Source: Niebla homalea
Lineage: Eukaryota > Ascomycota > Lecanoromycetes > Lecanorales > Ramalinaceae
Direction of reading: 5' to 3'
Assembly: GCA_019925105.1 (NCBI GenBank)
Contig: JAHGAU010000002.1
Coordinates: 1,798,001-1,862,000 of the forward strand
DNA length: 64,000 nt
Part shown: positions 47,010 through 58,399 of the stretch, in pieces
How the letters are laid out: every line of letters begins with the position of its first letter
Numbering within the stretch: position 1 is the first letter of the stretch
Translations under genes and position numbers: made by a program
The notes under the pieces: model-generated
Told to the model about the DNA's origin: nothing
The model's database searches: none
Seen by the model: the letters and a program-made list of their open reading frames with translations, nothing else

Positions 47010-48020
47010 GAGATCCGAGGTAAAAGTCCAAGTGAGTCCAAGTCGGAGTCCAGGTAAAATTCCAAGTACTTTCAAGTAAAGTAATTTCCAACAAGTCCAA
47101 GTCCAAGTTCCAAGTAAAGTTCAGAGTCCAAGTTCAATTTCCGAGTAATTTCAAGTTCAAGTCCAAGTTAAGTAAAGTAAAGTTCAAATAAAGTCAAGTC
47201 GAGTCCAGGTAAAATAAAGTTCCAAGGAATATCCAATTTCAAGTAAGTCCAAGTTAAATTAAGTAAGTCTAAGTAATTCTAAGTTTAAGTTTAATTCAAA
47301 TTAAAGTTTAAATTTAAAAAAAAGTTTTAAGGAAAGTTTAAGTTTAAGTAATTTTAAGTAAGTTTAAGTTCAAATAAAGTCACGTTAAATTCCAAGTTTA
47401 AATCTAAGTTTAAATAAAGTTAAGTTTTAAGTTGAAGTCGAAGTTTAAGTCCATGTATAAGTCCAAGTCCAAGTCCAAATAAAGTCGAGTCCAGGAATAA
47501 AATCATATAAAATAAAGTAAAGTAATTTCAAGTTTAAGTCCAAGTTAAGTAAAGTAAAGTTCAAATAAAGTTAAATCGAGTCCAGGTAAAGTAAAGTTCC
47601 AAGGAATATCCAATTTTAAGTGAGTTTAAGTTAAATTAAGTAAGTTTAAGTAATTCTAAGTTTAAGTTTAATTTAAATTAAATTCTAAATTTAAAAAAAA
47701 GTTCCAAAGAAAGTTTAAGTTTAAGTAATTTTAAGTAAGTTTAAGTTCAAATAAAGTTACGTTAAGTTCCAAGTTTAAGTCCAAGTTCAAATAAAGTCAA
47801 GTTCCAAGTCGAAGTCGAAGTTTAAGTCCATGTATAAGTCCAAGTCCAAGTCAAGTCAAGTAAAGTGCAAGTTCAAATAAAGTCATCTAAAGTAAAGTTC
47901 CAAGGAAAGTCCAAGTTAATTATAAAATCAAGTAAAATAAAGTCAAGTAAGTCCAAGTTCAAATAAAGTAAAGTAAAGCCCAAGTCCAGGTAAAGTCCAA
48001 GTGCAAGTCCAAATCCAAGA
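47010..48020. repeat. 1-kb degenerate satellite with 377-base direct duplication
   Basis: About 1 kb built from variants of AAGTCCAAGT and TTTAAGT. A higher-order direct repeat has a period of exactly 377 bases by two anchors: AAAGTTCCAAGGAATATCCA at 47216 and 47593, and TCCATGTATAAGTCCAAG at 47450 and 47827. The copies run roughly 47145-47521 and 47522-47898. Differences between copies are largely C versus T on the plus strand in CA contexts (CCAAG against TTAAG). No open frame of note. Confidence 0.85.
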
Positions 48021-48372
48021 GGAAAACGGGTGCCGGCTTTCCATTGCTGGGATGGGATGGGGACCTCGATATGATGATATATATTTATTCCCTGTTGGGA
48101 ATTTGTTTTTTGGCGGTTTTATGTATGGCTAGCAGAGTACAAAGATAGATACATACGATCGATCGTACGTATATATATCCTCTGCATCCTTTAAATTAGG
48201 GTGAGAGAAAAGAAAAAAGAAAAAGAAAAAAGGTTAAGTCCAAACATTTCTTCTTCTCATGAATCAGGGAAATTCTGGGTGCTATTTACAATACATCAAA
48301 GGACATTGCGTGGCGCCTAGATATTCAACAACCTATTGACATTGTCACACCACATGGACATTTCTCACCCAC
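48021..48372. other. 3' flank of sulfite reductase gene
   Basis: No gene is seen. It contains an AT-rich stretch with TATATAT and GATCGATCG, and an A/G-rich tract near 48207-48235. Confidence 0.4.
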
Positions 48373-51300
48373 TCACTCATCATCTTCCTCGGCAACCCCG
48401 TCGTGGAAATCCTTGCCCTCCTTGGTTTCCCGGATCACCCCAGCTCTGATGCACCAATCCCCGAACCTCTCCACCCCGGCCCCCCCTTTGCCATCACCGC
48501 CCGCCTCCTCCTCCTCCACCACCCCTTTCCCTCCTCCTGCTTGCCTCTCCCTCGCATACCGCCCAATCAAGCCAGTCATGATCTCCAAGATCTCCGGCTC
48601 CTGTATCGAGCTGCGATACAATTTGTTCAATCGCTGGCCATGGTACCCTCCACCGAGATACATGTTATACGCGCCGTAAGCTTTCCCCACGAAGGCCACC
48701 TCGGCCAACCAAGGGCGCGCGCAGCCGTTGGGACAGCCGGTCATGCGCATGACGAGGGAGTCGTGGCGAAGGCCGTTGTCTTCCAGGCAGGATTCGAGTT
48801 TGGTGATTAGCTCGGGCAGGTAGCGCTCCGATTCCGCCATGGCGAGGCCGCAGGTCGGGAAAGCGACGCAAGCGGATGAGGAGAGGCGGAGGGCGCTGTG
48901 CTGGAGGTTATCGAGTTTGTGTTTTGCCATGAGGGATTTCACTTGCTGGAGGGAAGTGGATGGGATGGAGGAGAGGCAGAGGTGCTGATTCCCGGTCAAC
49001 CTAAACTCGCCCACGTCGAGTTTGGCAATCTCGCGGAGACCGGTCATCATGGGATACTCGGGCGTATCCTCTATCCGCCCGTTCTCGATGAAGAAGGTGT
49101 GGTGGTGCAAGCCGAGCTCATCGGTCTGCCAGCCAAAAGTGTCGATGTTGGAGGTGAAGTGGAAGGATCTTGGTGGAGCGAAAGGGTAGGTGAGGAGATG
49201 CTCGACTTTGGCTTTGAAGACGTCGACGCCCATGTCGTCGATTGTGTACTTTAGACGGGCGTGCTTGCGGTTGGACCGGTCGCCGTGGTCGCGCTGGACG
49301 AGCATGATTTTCTCGCAGGCGATGTGAACGCGGTCGGCGGGGATGAAGCCGAGCATGCTGCCGGTGCGGGGATAGGTCTTTTTGTTATTATGGGTCACGC
49401 CCATGCCGCCGCCGGCGAGGACGTTGAAGCCTTCGAGGCGATTATCGGAGCCTTTGATGGCTATGAGACCTACATCATGGGCGTAGACGTCGGTGTCGTT
49501 GTGGGGTGGGATGGCAATGGTGATTTTGAATTTTCGAGGTAGGTAGGTGGGTCCGTACATGGGCTCTTTGTCGACAAGAGCATCCCCTGCGACCTTTTGT
49601 TGCTTCTCGTCGGTGGTGGCATCCTTGAGCCAGATTTCGTGGTAGGCCGTGGTCGCTGGTAGAAGGTGATTGCTGATTTTGCCGGCAACTTGGTAGACAT
49701 CGTTATGGTAGACGGATTTGGTGGGAAGGGTACTGCACATGACATTACGGTTGACGTCGCCGCAAGCTGCTATCGTAGTCATGAGAGCTTTGTTGATGGA
49801 GCGCATTGCAGGCTTGAGCTTGCTCTTGATGACCCCGTGGAATTGAAAGGTTTGGCGGGTCGTCATTTTCATCGTCTGGTTGCCGTGCGTGTGGCTGATC
49901 TCATCCATCTGAAGCCATTGTGAAGGTGTGGCCACACCGCCATTCAGTCTACATCTGATCATGAAAGCGTAGGCTGGTTCGAGACCTTGGGCTTTGCGCT
50001 CATCTCGAAGGTCCCTGTCGTCTTGCATGTACGTCCCGTGGAACTTGGTGAGTTGCTGATCCGAGGCTGCAATAGCGCCAGTTGAGGTATCTTCTAGGCC
50101 TTCAGCGATTGTGCCCCTGAGGAAGTTCGATCCTATCTTGATATCTTCGTTGGTGATGGGCGGAGGTTCTTCCGGCAGACCCTCAACCTTGTCGACATTC
50201 AAAGCTTGCCACAGCTTGGGCTCCCACTGATTATAACCGGTCTGGTAGCTGTCAGGATCCTGGTCGTCTCCAAGGCCAATGTCAATCAGCCTCTTGCCTC
50301 CCAAGAATGCTATCCGGTTGTCAAGATCTTTGCCAGGCTTGTTATAATAGATTTTGTCTTCCTTCCGTGGCCAGTAATGGCTGTCACCCAGAGCAAAGAC
50401 TGTGTAATTGATCGCAGATAGATCCAGCTCAGTCGAGACTTTGACAGCATCCCAAAAGCCTCGGCCGTTCTGAGGAAACTCGCCCTGACCGGCAGTACTG
50501 GTGAGCATGACAACATTCTCCTCGCCTGCAAGGTCTTCTAATGGATAATCATCCATTGCAATGACCTTCGACTTTAGCCCTCTAGCCTTACCTCTGTTGC
50601 CAAGACGCTTTGCAAGACTTTCGGCATTGCCATTGTCGGACGCGAACAAGACTGTCATTGGAGCACCATAGAGGCTTTCCAACATCCTGTCATATGCATC
50701 CTTGGCTCTCCGCTTCTGAAGAGCACGAACTTCTGTGCCATATGATTCGGACAGATTGGCAGAAAACCGAGGATGTCTGTTCATCAACTGCGTCAAATGA
50801 TTGTCACGTCGCAGAAACTCCTCCAACTCTTGCTTGATACGCTCAGAGTCTAGAGTGAAGTTTGGCTCGCCCTTCTCCTCATTGGTTGGGGTCCAGCGGT
50901 ACAAAGGCCAGTATCCAAGATCCACCGCCTTTTTGGTCTCTTGCAAGACGGTCAGTGGTGAGTCGTCTTCCTTATTGTATGGCAGATAGGCAACCACAAC
51001 GGAAGGACCGTTGAACTGGTCGGCCTCAATCATGGCCTCCAAGACCTGAGTGTATGAGCTGTACACTGCAACTGAAGCGACGTAGGCATTACCGTAATTC
51101 ATTGCATAGAGTCCAATGTCTTTCTTCCGCCTCTCGGCATCGGCAGCCGCTCTTTCAGACCACGGGGTGGAATCGATGATCAGCATGTTGACATTCGCAC
51201 CAGAGGCGAGCACATGGTGAACACCTGAATTTCCCAGATCGTATGCCCATGCATCAGACCCAACCAGCCACTGGGACTCAGTGAAGAAGAGTCCCTTGGA

Positions 51301-53180
51301 TGATAGCAATTGGGAAGCAAGTCTTGATCCGTCAGTGTTCAAGCGGACAATGACCTCAATCGCCAACTCATTCGATTTCTGCTTGTCTTGGGCAGCGAGA
51401 GCCCACTTCGCAAGCCACGTCTGCGGGGTGCTTGTCACAAACTCTTGACTCGACGCCGCTTCTTGTACCTGTCTGACGAAGCGCTTCCGGTGCTCTGCTC
51501 TGGCCAGTAAAGACCCGAACCCAAACTCGGGATTCGAAGCTATCGTGGCTGACACTCCGGCATCCGCAGCACCTAATCGGTTCGCAACATGCAGTCTCTC
51601 ACCAAATACCTGGTCAAGGATCTTCATGTATGCTGTCTCGACTTTCGGTTGTTCCAAACTATACTCATCAACTCGGTTCGCTGGCTTCTGACGAGAACCG
51701 ACCTCGAGATTCTGGATTGGCGATGGCGACTTTAGGTTCTGAAAGATGCCTCGTAGAGCTTGTCGCGCAGTGGCCGGCTCGATGTGACCTAGCTGATGCC
51801 CAACAATCATCGGTGAGCCTGCAGGAGCTGGCCCGGTTCGGAGAGAGGTCAGGATATCTAGCAAGACCGGCCCCCATTTCGTGGTCTTTCTTCGGATCTG
51901 CTCTAGTACAGCTATTCTCTTGACTGACGCGGGAATGGCCCCACTCAATTGCGTGCTAAGCCAAGGTCTGTAGAGACGAGCAGTGATGATACCACATGTT
52001 GCAAACTCTTCCGACGACTTGGATGAGATGATCTCGTCCACAAAGACGCCCGTTGAGCCGAAGATAAACAGCGCACAGTCTGCATTCTCTGGTCCGGAGT
52101 ACTCGAAGGCTTGGTAACTCCTGCCTGTATCCTTCGCAATGCGAGCCCATATTTGAGAAAGGAAATTGGAAACATCTTCTGACGTTACAGGTCTTGTGGT
52201 CACCGAGCTGACGGAGGTGGCAGAGGATAGGCTAGGTCGGCTGTCCACGCTGCTTTCTCTCCCGGAGGAGCTGGCAGATGACTCGGCCCCGCTTGCGGGT
52301 TTTGATGATGTGACATTCGGGGTGGGATTCGAGGTAGGAGTCTGTACTTGGCCGGGATCTTCTGAAATAACAGGATTTTCCGTAAGGGTGGCTTGTCTGC
52401 CTTGGTCCACATACAAGGAATCATCCGTATTACTTTGCCTCTGTCGTCCAGCAGTTTCGGCCAGGATATCCCTTATCAATGCCAGATCCTCCCCTCTAAT
52501 GGGGTCATCTCTCTCCGAATTTGCCGGATCGAAGAAGTGTATGACACCCTTGCCACTCTGGGCCGCCAGTGCATGGGCACTCAATGCTATATCCTGTCCC
52601 TCCTGTAGTGTTTCGGACTGTAGAAAAATGAAGCCGCATTGCCGGATCGCTGTTATCTCTGAGTAATCTGGCTGACGGTATGGATGAAGGGCGACATGTA
52701 TGACCACCGGCAACTGAGCTAGCTTGTATAGATGTGGTATGGATGGCAAGAGGATGGAGGAGGATGTGGTGATTGAGACGAGTTTGCCAGACCGGAGAGG
52801 CTTGAAGGCGGACAGCAGAGGGTCGACATTGTGACGGAGCGCAAGGATCTGGACGGGTAAGCAAATGGTTCCTTCACAGACGCGGGCATCAGGTGGCACA
52901 CCTCCGGATCCTTGGTGACAATGCCTGCTGTGGGGCTCGCAGCGATTGTGTTGAGGGCTTTGGAGAATTCCGAATCTCGACCCAATGCAGGCTGGACCGA
53001 TAGAATGACATGGCTGGAGAGATAGGCAATTCGAGCAACTGTGAAGACGTCCTCAATGTCAGTCAATCCATTGTCGCAAAGTGCGAAATGCGAGAGAAAA
53101 GAGAAAAGAGAAAAGAGAAAGGGAAAATGATGGTGGGGGATTTTCGCACCGGCTTCCCCCGCACTCCTGATCGTTGCCAT
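48373..53180 (-). CDS. MET5: Assimilatory sulfite reductase (NADPH) beta subunit
   Basis: Three exons on the minus strand: 53180-53150, 53038-52902 and 52848-48373, 1547 residues. The N-terminal splice gives MATIRSAGEAVARIAYLSSH. That acceptor sits about 20 bases after a CTGAC branch point, which is why it was preferred to reading through. The subunit reduces sulfite to sulfide in sulfur assimilation, with the flavoprotein alpha subunit supplying electrons. Domain order fits the fungal protein: an N-terminal pyruvate-ferredoxin-oxidoreductase-like region, then a flavodoxin domain (MTVLFASDNGNAESLAKRLG, STAGQGEFPQNG, FALGDSHYW). The C-terminal sulfite/nitrite reductase module follows. Its siroheme/4Fe-4S cysteines are CVAFPTCGLAM and TGCPNGCARP. 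No frame damage over 4.5 kb. Confidence 0.95.
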
Positions 53181-53654
53181 GCTGCGAATGCGAATTGGTG
53201 TGGTGAAATAATGGATCTTAGGTCGCCAGCATTTAGGAATGAGGAGGAAATACACAAAATACACTCAGGACTCAGGACGACATCATGACTTTATTGAAGT
53301 TTGTAAGCAGACAAATTTTTTTCTCTTGCATTTCGATGTATCATGTTGGACCTGCAACCGAGAACGGCTTTTGCCACGACGGGAGATCTTCAGCCCAAAA
53401 GCACGTCATTTCATTGATGGATGACTTTATTCCGTACACACGCAAAGATTCACGTTCGACATCTGGACCACTGATCAAGTCTTATATGTTTGAACTAGTA
53501 AAGGAGGACACCAAGACGAGACCAAAGACACCGACACTTGTAGCACAATTGGATTACAATGTTAATATCTTGTAGATGCCTCCGGCTATGCAATCCCACG
53601 GTATGCTGTATTACTATTTACATCAGACCAACTGGAAATCTGTAAGGTAAAATC
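53181..53654. other. Intergenic MET5 promoter and RPO41 3' flank
   Basis: No gene recognised. Confidence 0.4.
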
Positions 53655-56600
53655 TCAAGAAAAGAAATAGGCGCTATCCTTCACCCTGGCAACATCGAAG
53701 TCTCCCCTCTGAGGCACCGGTGGGAAGGTCAATGGTATCCAGACCATCGTCTTCCGTCCCTGCTTTGCCTTTGGCGACTCTGCTTCCTCTCCTTGGTCAT
53801 CAAGCGCCACTGTGTCTTCATCCTCCTCGCCTTTGAGCTCCGTTCCTTCTTCAGTAGCTGCTTTCATCTCCATTCCCTCATCAGCAGTGCCATCCGTCAT
53901 TGCAGACTCGGCAACCTCATCTTCCTTCGCCATGACCTCTTCTTCCTTCGCGATGACCTCTCCTTCCGAAGGCTTCATTTTCCGAGCCCGGCTTCTCTTT
54001 TTAGGCTGCTTGGACGGTATGCTTGCAGCTACAGGCTTGCCTGCTAGAGCCCGCTCATCCTCTTCGGCATCCGCAAGAATACTTCCTGGAGTCACCATCT
54101 GCATGCCTTCCGCCCTCTCCTTCGCATCCAAGGACCGGAGCAGGCGCAGCCGTTTGACTTCCAGTAGCAATTCTTCCTGCTTCGCCTGAAGCTTACCACG
54201 GCCCTCACCAAGCCACTTGTGGAGCTCCTCACGCCTATGACTTCGGCGCCAAGTCCGAATCTTCAAGCCGGTCGCACTTGTTGTGGCGACGGGTGCCTCA
54301 TGCATGTAGTCCTTGTACCTGACCTCAAACTCGGATGCGAGCCGACTGATGATGTCTTCCGAGTGCATTCGGATGAAGGAATCTCGGGTGGCGGTGTTCA
54401 GGGTGTCAACATCGGCCGCGTGAGTCCAGAACGAGTCGTGCACCGCAGCAAAAGTAAGACCCAGCTCCTGGCATTTGAGAGCGGTGAGGAACATGTGTGT
54501 ACCGTCCAGGGAGTGAATGAAATTGGGCGGAAACCCTTGACATTGTCTCACCTTGTCTACGGCGTCGCCAAACCCATGTGCGCGGAGCGTCACCCGCTGC
54601 AGTTGGGTCGTTAGAGAGATCACCCTGTCTTTACGGTACGGTTGCACCACCGGCATTTTCAGAGGCGTTGTCCACATGACTGGTGTTATGAACGCCGTCA
54701 CTTCCGTCTTCTTCGTAGACAACTTGCTCTCCCTCTTGTAGACGCTTGGAGGTCTGGGTTCGTGTCGTGCCTGGTCCAGTCGCTTGACTTGACCTGGAGA
54801 CACCGATTGACAGATCTTCGAGGCGCATTGCCCAAACCAATGCTGGATATCGTGCGCCCCGTGGAACATCGATGCCAACGTTGTGAAGATCTTTTTGGCA
54901 ATGTACCTCGACGCCTGGTCCATGTTCCAGCTTCGAGAGTCGTCCGAAGCTACGAACTGCAGATCGAGATCTTCAAGTTGCTTGAGGACTTGTCGTTTCG
55001 CTCCGATGAAGGTCACCCCGTAGACATTGGTCATGACTGTCTGCTTCACGACCTTTCTGGAGATGCGTCGATCAAGCGCTTGTGCGACGGCGTTTCCACC
55101 TGAAGCTTCCGCCTTCACCTCGGCCTTTACGGTTTCTGCCACGGCCGTATAGATGTCCGAGGGGCGGTCGCCCGGTTCAAGATTGACTTGTTTAGCACCA
55201 GCAACGTCACCACCTAGTGCGGCATAATGCTGGAGACCGTTGCAACTCCCGTCTTGGTGAACAGGAAGACCAGACTTGAACTTTGTAGGGTCCGGAAGTT
55301 GCAAGGCATTCCGCAGCTCGATGCAGCTGGCTAGACATTGCCAGGGATCCTCCGCCTGAAGCCACCATCGACGACCGCTCAAAGGATCATTGGCAGAGTC
55401 GAGAATGTCCGGTAGATGCTCTTCGACGAAGAAGAAACGCTCCTGAAAGCTAGCTTTGTCGTAGCCAAACTTGTTCGCAAGGTGGATCTTCAACCACCAA
55501 AGCCCTCTCTCGCCCAACTCCTTGCCATCCGCGAATTGAAGTAATCCTCGACAATTGTCAGCTGCCATGTGATTCAAGAAAGGGGCCATAGGGTATGCCC
55601 GGCCGCGGAAATCAACATTGTGAGGGAAGTAGAACCGTTCGTGCATGAAAGCACGAGCGACCTCCAGTTGAAAGTTTTGAAAGCACCGTTCGGTCATGAG
55701 ACCACGCCGCTTGTTTTCGATACTCTGAACCTCTTTGATCCAGGCCATGTGGTCTTTCATTTCGGACGATGACGGCTCTGCTGGCTGCTCCATTACTGGC
55801 TTTTCTGGAGGGATGTCTGCAATTGCTTCGCCCGTATTCCATGCTTTTGCCATGACCTCGAAGACTGCCCGGTTGACCGTCCAAGGGGTTTTGCCCAGTA
55901 CGTCAAGGCCAGCAAATACTTGGGCCATGTCCCCGTTGTCTGCTGCCGTCCTTGCATAGCGCAGTGCAAATCTGTCCGTCGCGTGGAACCGAACCGCTCT
56001 GGCCGTATGCTCTAGGAAGCCGCCCTCGGTGAAACTGACCCATGGCTTCGGTTCACAAACCATGGGCAGATGTTTCGCGAGTGCAGAACCAACCGGTGAT
56101 CTGCTCATCCTCTCAATCATGGCTGGATTGAGGCGAACAACCCCAATACGCTTCCCCAAATGATATTGGTGTGTGTGAAAGAAAACGGACTGGGTTTCAG
56201 TGACTGTGTGGTTGTACGCAGGGTCAGCCTTGGAATCAGTGCGCTCGACTGTCACCTGCGCTGCTTCCTTGAGTTTGGAGAAGAGCATTGCCGCGATCCT
56301 AAAACGAACAGACTCCGGCCACTTGATTGGTGCCTGTACGTCGTTAGGAGTTGCCGGAGACTCCGACGCGTCCAGTATTTCCTGTGACTGCATGGCAGCT
56401 TTGGGCTTGCCGGAGAATTGCCAAAAAGGATTTTGGCGTGCTTTCTTAGAGGCAATCGCATAACTCTCATCATGAACTGCCTTGCCGATATCATCAAGGA
56501 TTATTGTGGCCTTTGCCTCGCCTGAGGCCGAGCTATTCATGGCGGAAAGGATTGTAAGAGCGGAGAGCTTTTCAGGAGCGATCGATTGCAAATACGGGCC

Positions 56601-57920
56601 CCATTGCAGGCGCTCCCTGTCTGTTTCAGTCCTGTCCTCCTTGCCCTCGGCTTCGTTAGCTAGTCGCATCTCTCGTTTGATAGCTTCCAAAAGCTTCTCA
56701 TGCCAGGACCACATGACAGCTCCAATGGTGGTCCCTTCTCCAATTGCATTGTTAATACCAATTTTCTTCAACTGCTCGTTCTCAGCTTGCCAACGCTCCA
56801 AGGCAATGTCGACAGTCCTTTGTTCAAGCAGGCGCTGCCGGTCAACATCGGGAAGCGTGCTAGAAATTGCGTCCCTACCGATGTGGTTGGCTTGTTCATC
56901 ATGCAAGACGTCCAACGACTTTCTTAGAGCTGCAAGACCTTGACCCTTGATATCGACGGGGCGAAGCTCAGGTATAGAAGTATGGGCTGGTTTGGGAGCC
57001 GAGTCATGCATGGCTTTTGATGGCTCGGCTGCGCTCTTCTGGTCAAGAGTGAAGGTCATTCGCTCAAGAACGCGCTCCAGCTCCGGCACCGCTTCCTTGA
57101 CCTCTTGCTCCACTCCAGCTTCTCTCGCAAACTTGTAATATCTTCGAACAGCACGGGCGCTTCTTTTGTGGTTGTAATCTTGTAGGCAAGCTTGGATCAC
57201 AAACGCGAACATGGATGCATCAAGAGGGATACCTTGAGGGCGCATCTCTGTTTCGACCCAAGCCAACATGTTCTGGAGTATCCTATTGTCCTTGGTGCGC
57301 ATCACGGTCAGGGCACATTCCTGCAGATAGATTTTGTGCGCAGCGAAAAGTCCAGGGGCGTCAGACTTGTATATGCTCCCAAGCCTTCGAACCAGGGCTG
57401 CCGCACGATCCAACCTGCCAACTTGAAGGCATGCATGAAGCGTCTGGTGAATCTCGTTGACATCTCCAGAGATGGCATCGACGCGGCGATGCCCGCTCTG
57501 AGAAAACAGTGGCGGTGGAGCATCATCCAGAATTAGTGGGGTTGGGTTGAAGTCGAAACCCGGGAGTGGATACGCTCTTTGAGGTTCGACACGGTCTGTA
57601 CTTTGGCTACTTTGTAAGTACTGAGGCGTGTCGAAGGGGACAAAGTCCTCGGAAGAGGGATCGTATTCCGGGGCCGCTGCAGCAGAGGCAAGGCCTCGCG
57701 TTGCAGGAGTAGGATGGTCATGTCTAGATGTGACGACGCATCGCGAGGTTTTCTTCTGCACGTCCACGGGAGGCCGATTGAGTGACGAAGTTTTGCGTGA
57801 TTGACGAGTAGGCTTGTAGAGGATGGGGCAAAGGAAGGGCAGCTGTACTTGTTCCGCTTCTTGCCGAACTTGAGCTCTGACCTGGGGTAGTAGATTTCGT
57901 GAAGCAGAGCGGAGAATCAT
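53655..57920 (-). CDS. RPO41: Mitochondrial DNA-directed RNA polymerase
   Basis: A single exon of 1421 residues if started at the ATG at 57920. An in-frame ATG at 58007 would add 29 residues. I prefer 57920 because MILRSASRNLLPQVRAQVRQ is an ideal matrix-targeting presequence, whereas the longer form begins with an acidic residue. The enzyme transcribes mitochondrial DNA and is a single-subunit T7-like polymerase. Motifs: a PPR-like N-terminal region (LHACLQVGRLDRAAALVRRL), NVDFRGRAYPMAPFLNHM, catalytic Asp in VHQDGSCNGLQHYAALGGD, motif B KQTVMTNVYGVTFIGAKRQV, FPPNFIHSLDGTHM, and the second catalytic Asp in AAVHDSFWTHAADVD. A Lys/Glu-rich tail of about 100 residues follows the AKERAEG segment and is a lineage extension. 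Confidence 0.94.
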   Translation of the reverse strand: MILRSASRNLLPQVRAQVRQEAEQVQLPFLCPILYKPTRQSRKTSSLNRPPVDVQKKTSRCVVTSRHDHPTPATRGLASAAAAPEYDPSSEDFVPFDTPQYLQSSQSTDRVEPQRAYPLPGFDFNPTPLILDDAPPPLFSQSGHRRVDAISGDVNEIHQTLHACLQVGRLDRAAALVRRLGSIYKSDAPGLFAAHKIYLQECALTVMRTKDNRILQNMLAWVETEMRPQGIPLDASMFAFVIQACLQDYNHKRSARAVRRYYKFAREAGVEQEVKEAVPELERVLERMTFTLDQKSAAEPSKAMHDSAPKPAHTSIPELRPVDIKGQGLAALRKSLDVLHDEQANHIGRDAISSTLPDVDRQRLLEQRTVDIALERWQAENEQLKKIGINNAIGEGTTIGAVMWSWHEKLLEAIKREMRLANEAEGKEDRTETDRERLQWGPYLQSIAPEKLSALTILSAMNSSASGEAKATIILDDIGKAVHDESYAIASKKARQNPFWQFSGKPKAAMQSQEILDASESPATPNDVQAPIKWPESVRFRIAAMLFSKLKEAAQVTVERTDSKADPAYNHTVTETQSVFFHTHQYHLGKRIGVVRLNPAMIERMSRSPVGSALAKHLPMVCEPKPWVSFTEGGFLEHTARAVRFHATDRFALRYARTAADNGDMAQVFAGLDVLGKTPWTVNRAVFEVMAKAWNTGEAIADIPPEKPVMEQPAEPSSSEMKDHMAWIKEVQSIENKRRGLMTERCFQNFQLEVARAFMHERFYFPHNVDFRGRAYPMAPFLNHMAADNCRGLLQFADGKELGERGLWWLKIHLANKFGYDKASFQERFFFVEEHLPDILDSANDPLSGRRWWLQAEDPWQCLASCIELRNALQLPDPTKFKSGLPVHQDGSCNGLQHYAALGGDVAGAKQVNLEPGDRPSDIYTAVAETVKAEVKAEASGGNAVAQALDRRISRKVVKQTVMTNVYGVTFIGAKRQVLKQLEDLDLQFVASDDSRSWNMDQASRYIAKKIFTTLASMFHGAHDIQHWFGQCASKICQSVSPGQVKRLDQARHEPRPPSVYKRESKLSTKKTEVTAFITPVMWTTPLKMPVVQPYRKDRVISLTTQLQRVTLRAHGFGDAVDKVRQCQGFPPNFIHSLDGTHMFLTALKCQELGLTFAAVHDSFWTHAADVDTLNTATRDSFIRMHSEDIISRLASEFEVRYKDYMHEAPVATTSATGLKIRTWRRSHRREELHKWLGEGRGKLQAKQEELLLEVKRLRLLRSLDAKERAEGMQMVTPGSILADAEEDERALAGKPVAASIPSKQPKKRSRARKMKPSEGEVIAKEEEVMAKEDEVAESAMTDGTADEGMEMKAATEEGTELKGEEDEDTVALDDQGEEAESPKAKQGRKTMVWIPLTFPPVPQRGDFDVARVKDSAYFFS

Positions 57921-58399
57921 GCCTATCTGAAACAGTCTCAACGCAAAAGGATTGTAAGGAACTCGTCTGTGGTGAAAATTAAAAGACGAGGATTTGCCAT
58001 CGCTCATTTACTCCTAAGAAAAAGAAACTTTTCTGCATGAGGCCTAATTAGGAATGGTGCAGTATTTGCATGACGTATTATTTCAGCGTAGTAGAACACT
58101 GGTCAATAAATATGAAGATGCTCATTACTGGATTGGGGATTGCTATACACATCAGTTCTGAACCCGGTATCAGCAGTGAAGGACTAACATAAAAAGCTCT
58201 CAAGATATTCTCGAGTTGATAGAATAGTAGGAGAACCGCATCTGGAGATACGGCATACCTACTCAAACTGAGCATGAATCCACGTCACCCGTGAGAACAA
58301 CTGCCTCACGACTTTGGAAGGTGACCTATGCAGATGAAGTAGTCACAAGAATACCGCAACTCATGAAACGGACATCACTGCATTCTTCTCTTCTTCAAG
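57921..58399. other. Intergenic RPO41 5' flank
   Basis: It contains the alternative RPO41 start (58007) and the decayed 3' end of the neighbouring ferric reductase pseudogene. Nothing else seen. Confidence 0.4.

Noticed and set aside
52719..53264. Continuous 181-codon frame upstream of MET5
   Set aside because: It contains MET5 exons 1 and 2 plus two introns. Reading straight through would insert a Phe/His-rich stretch and leave the main frame.
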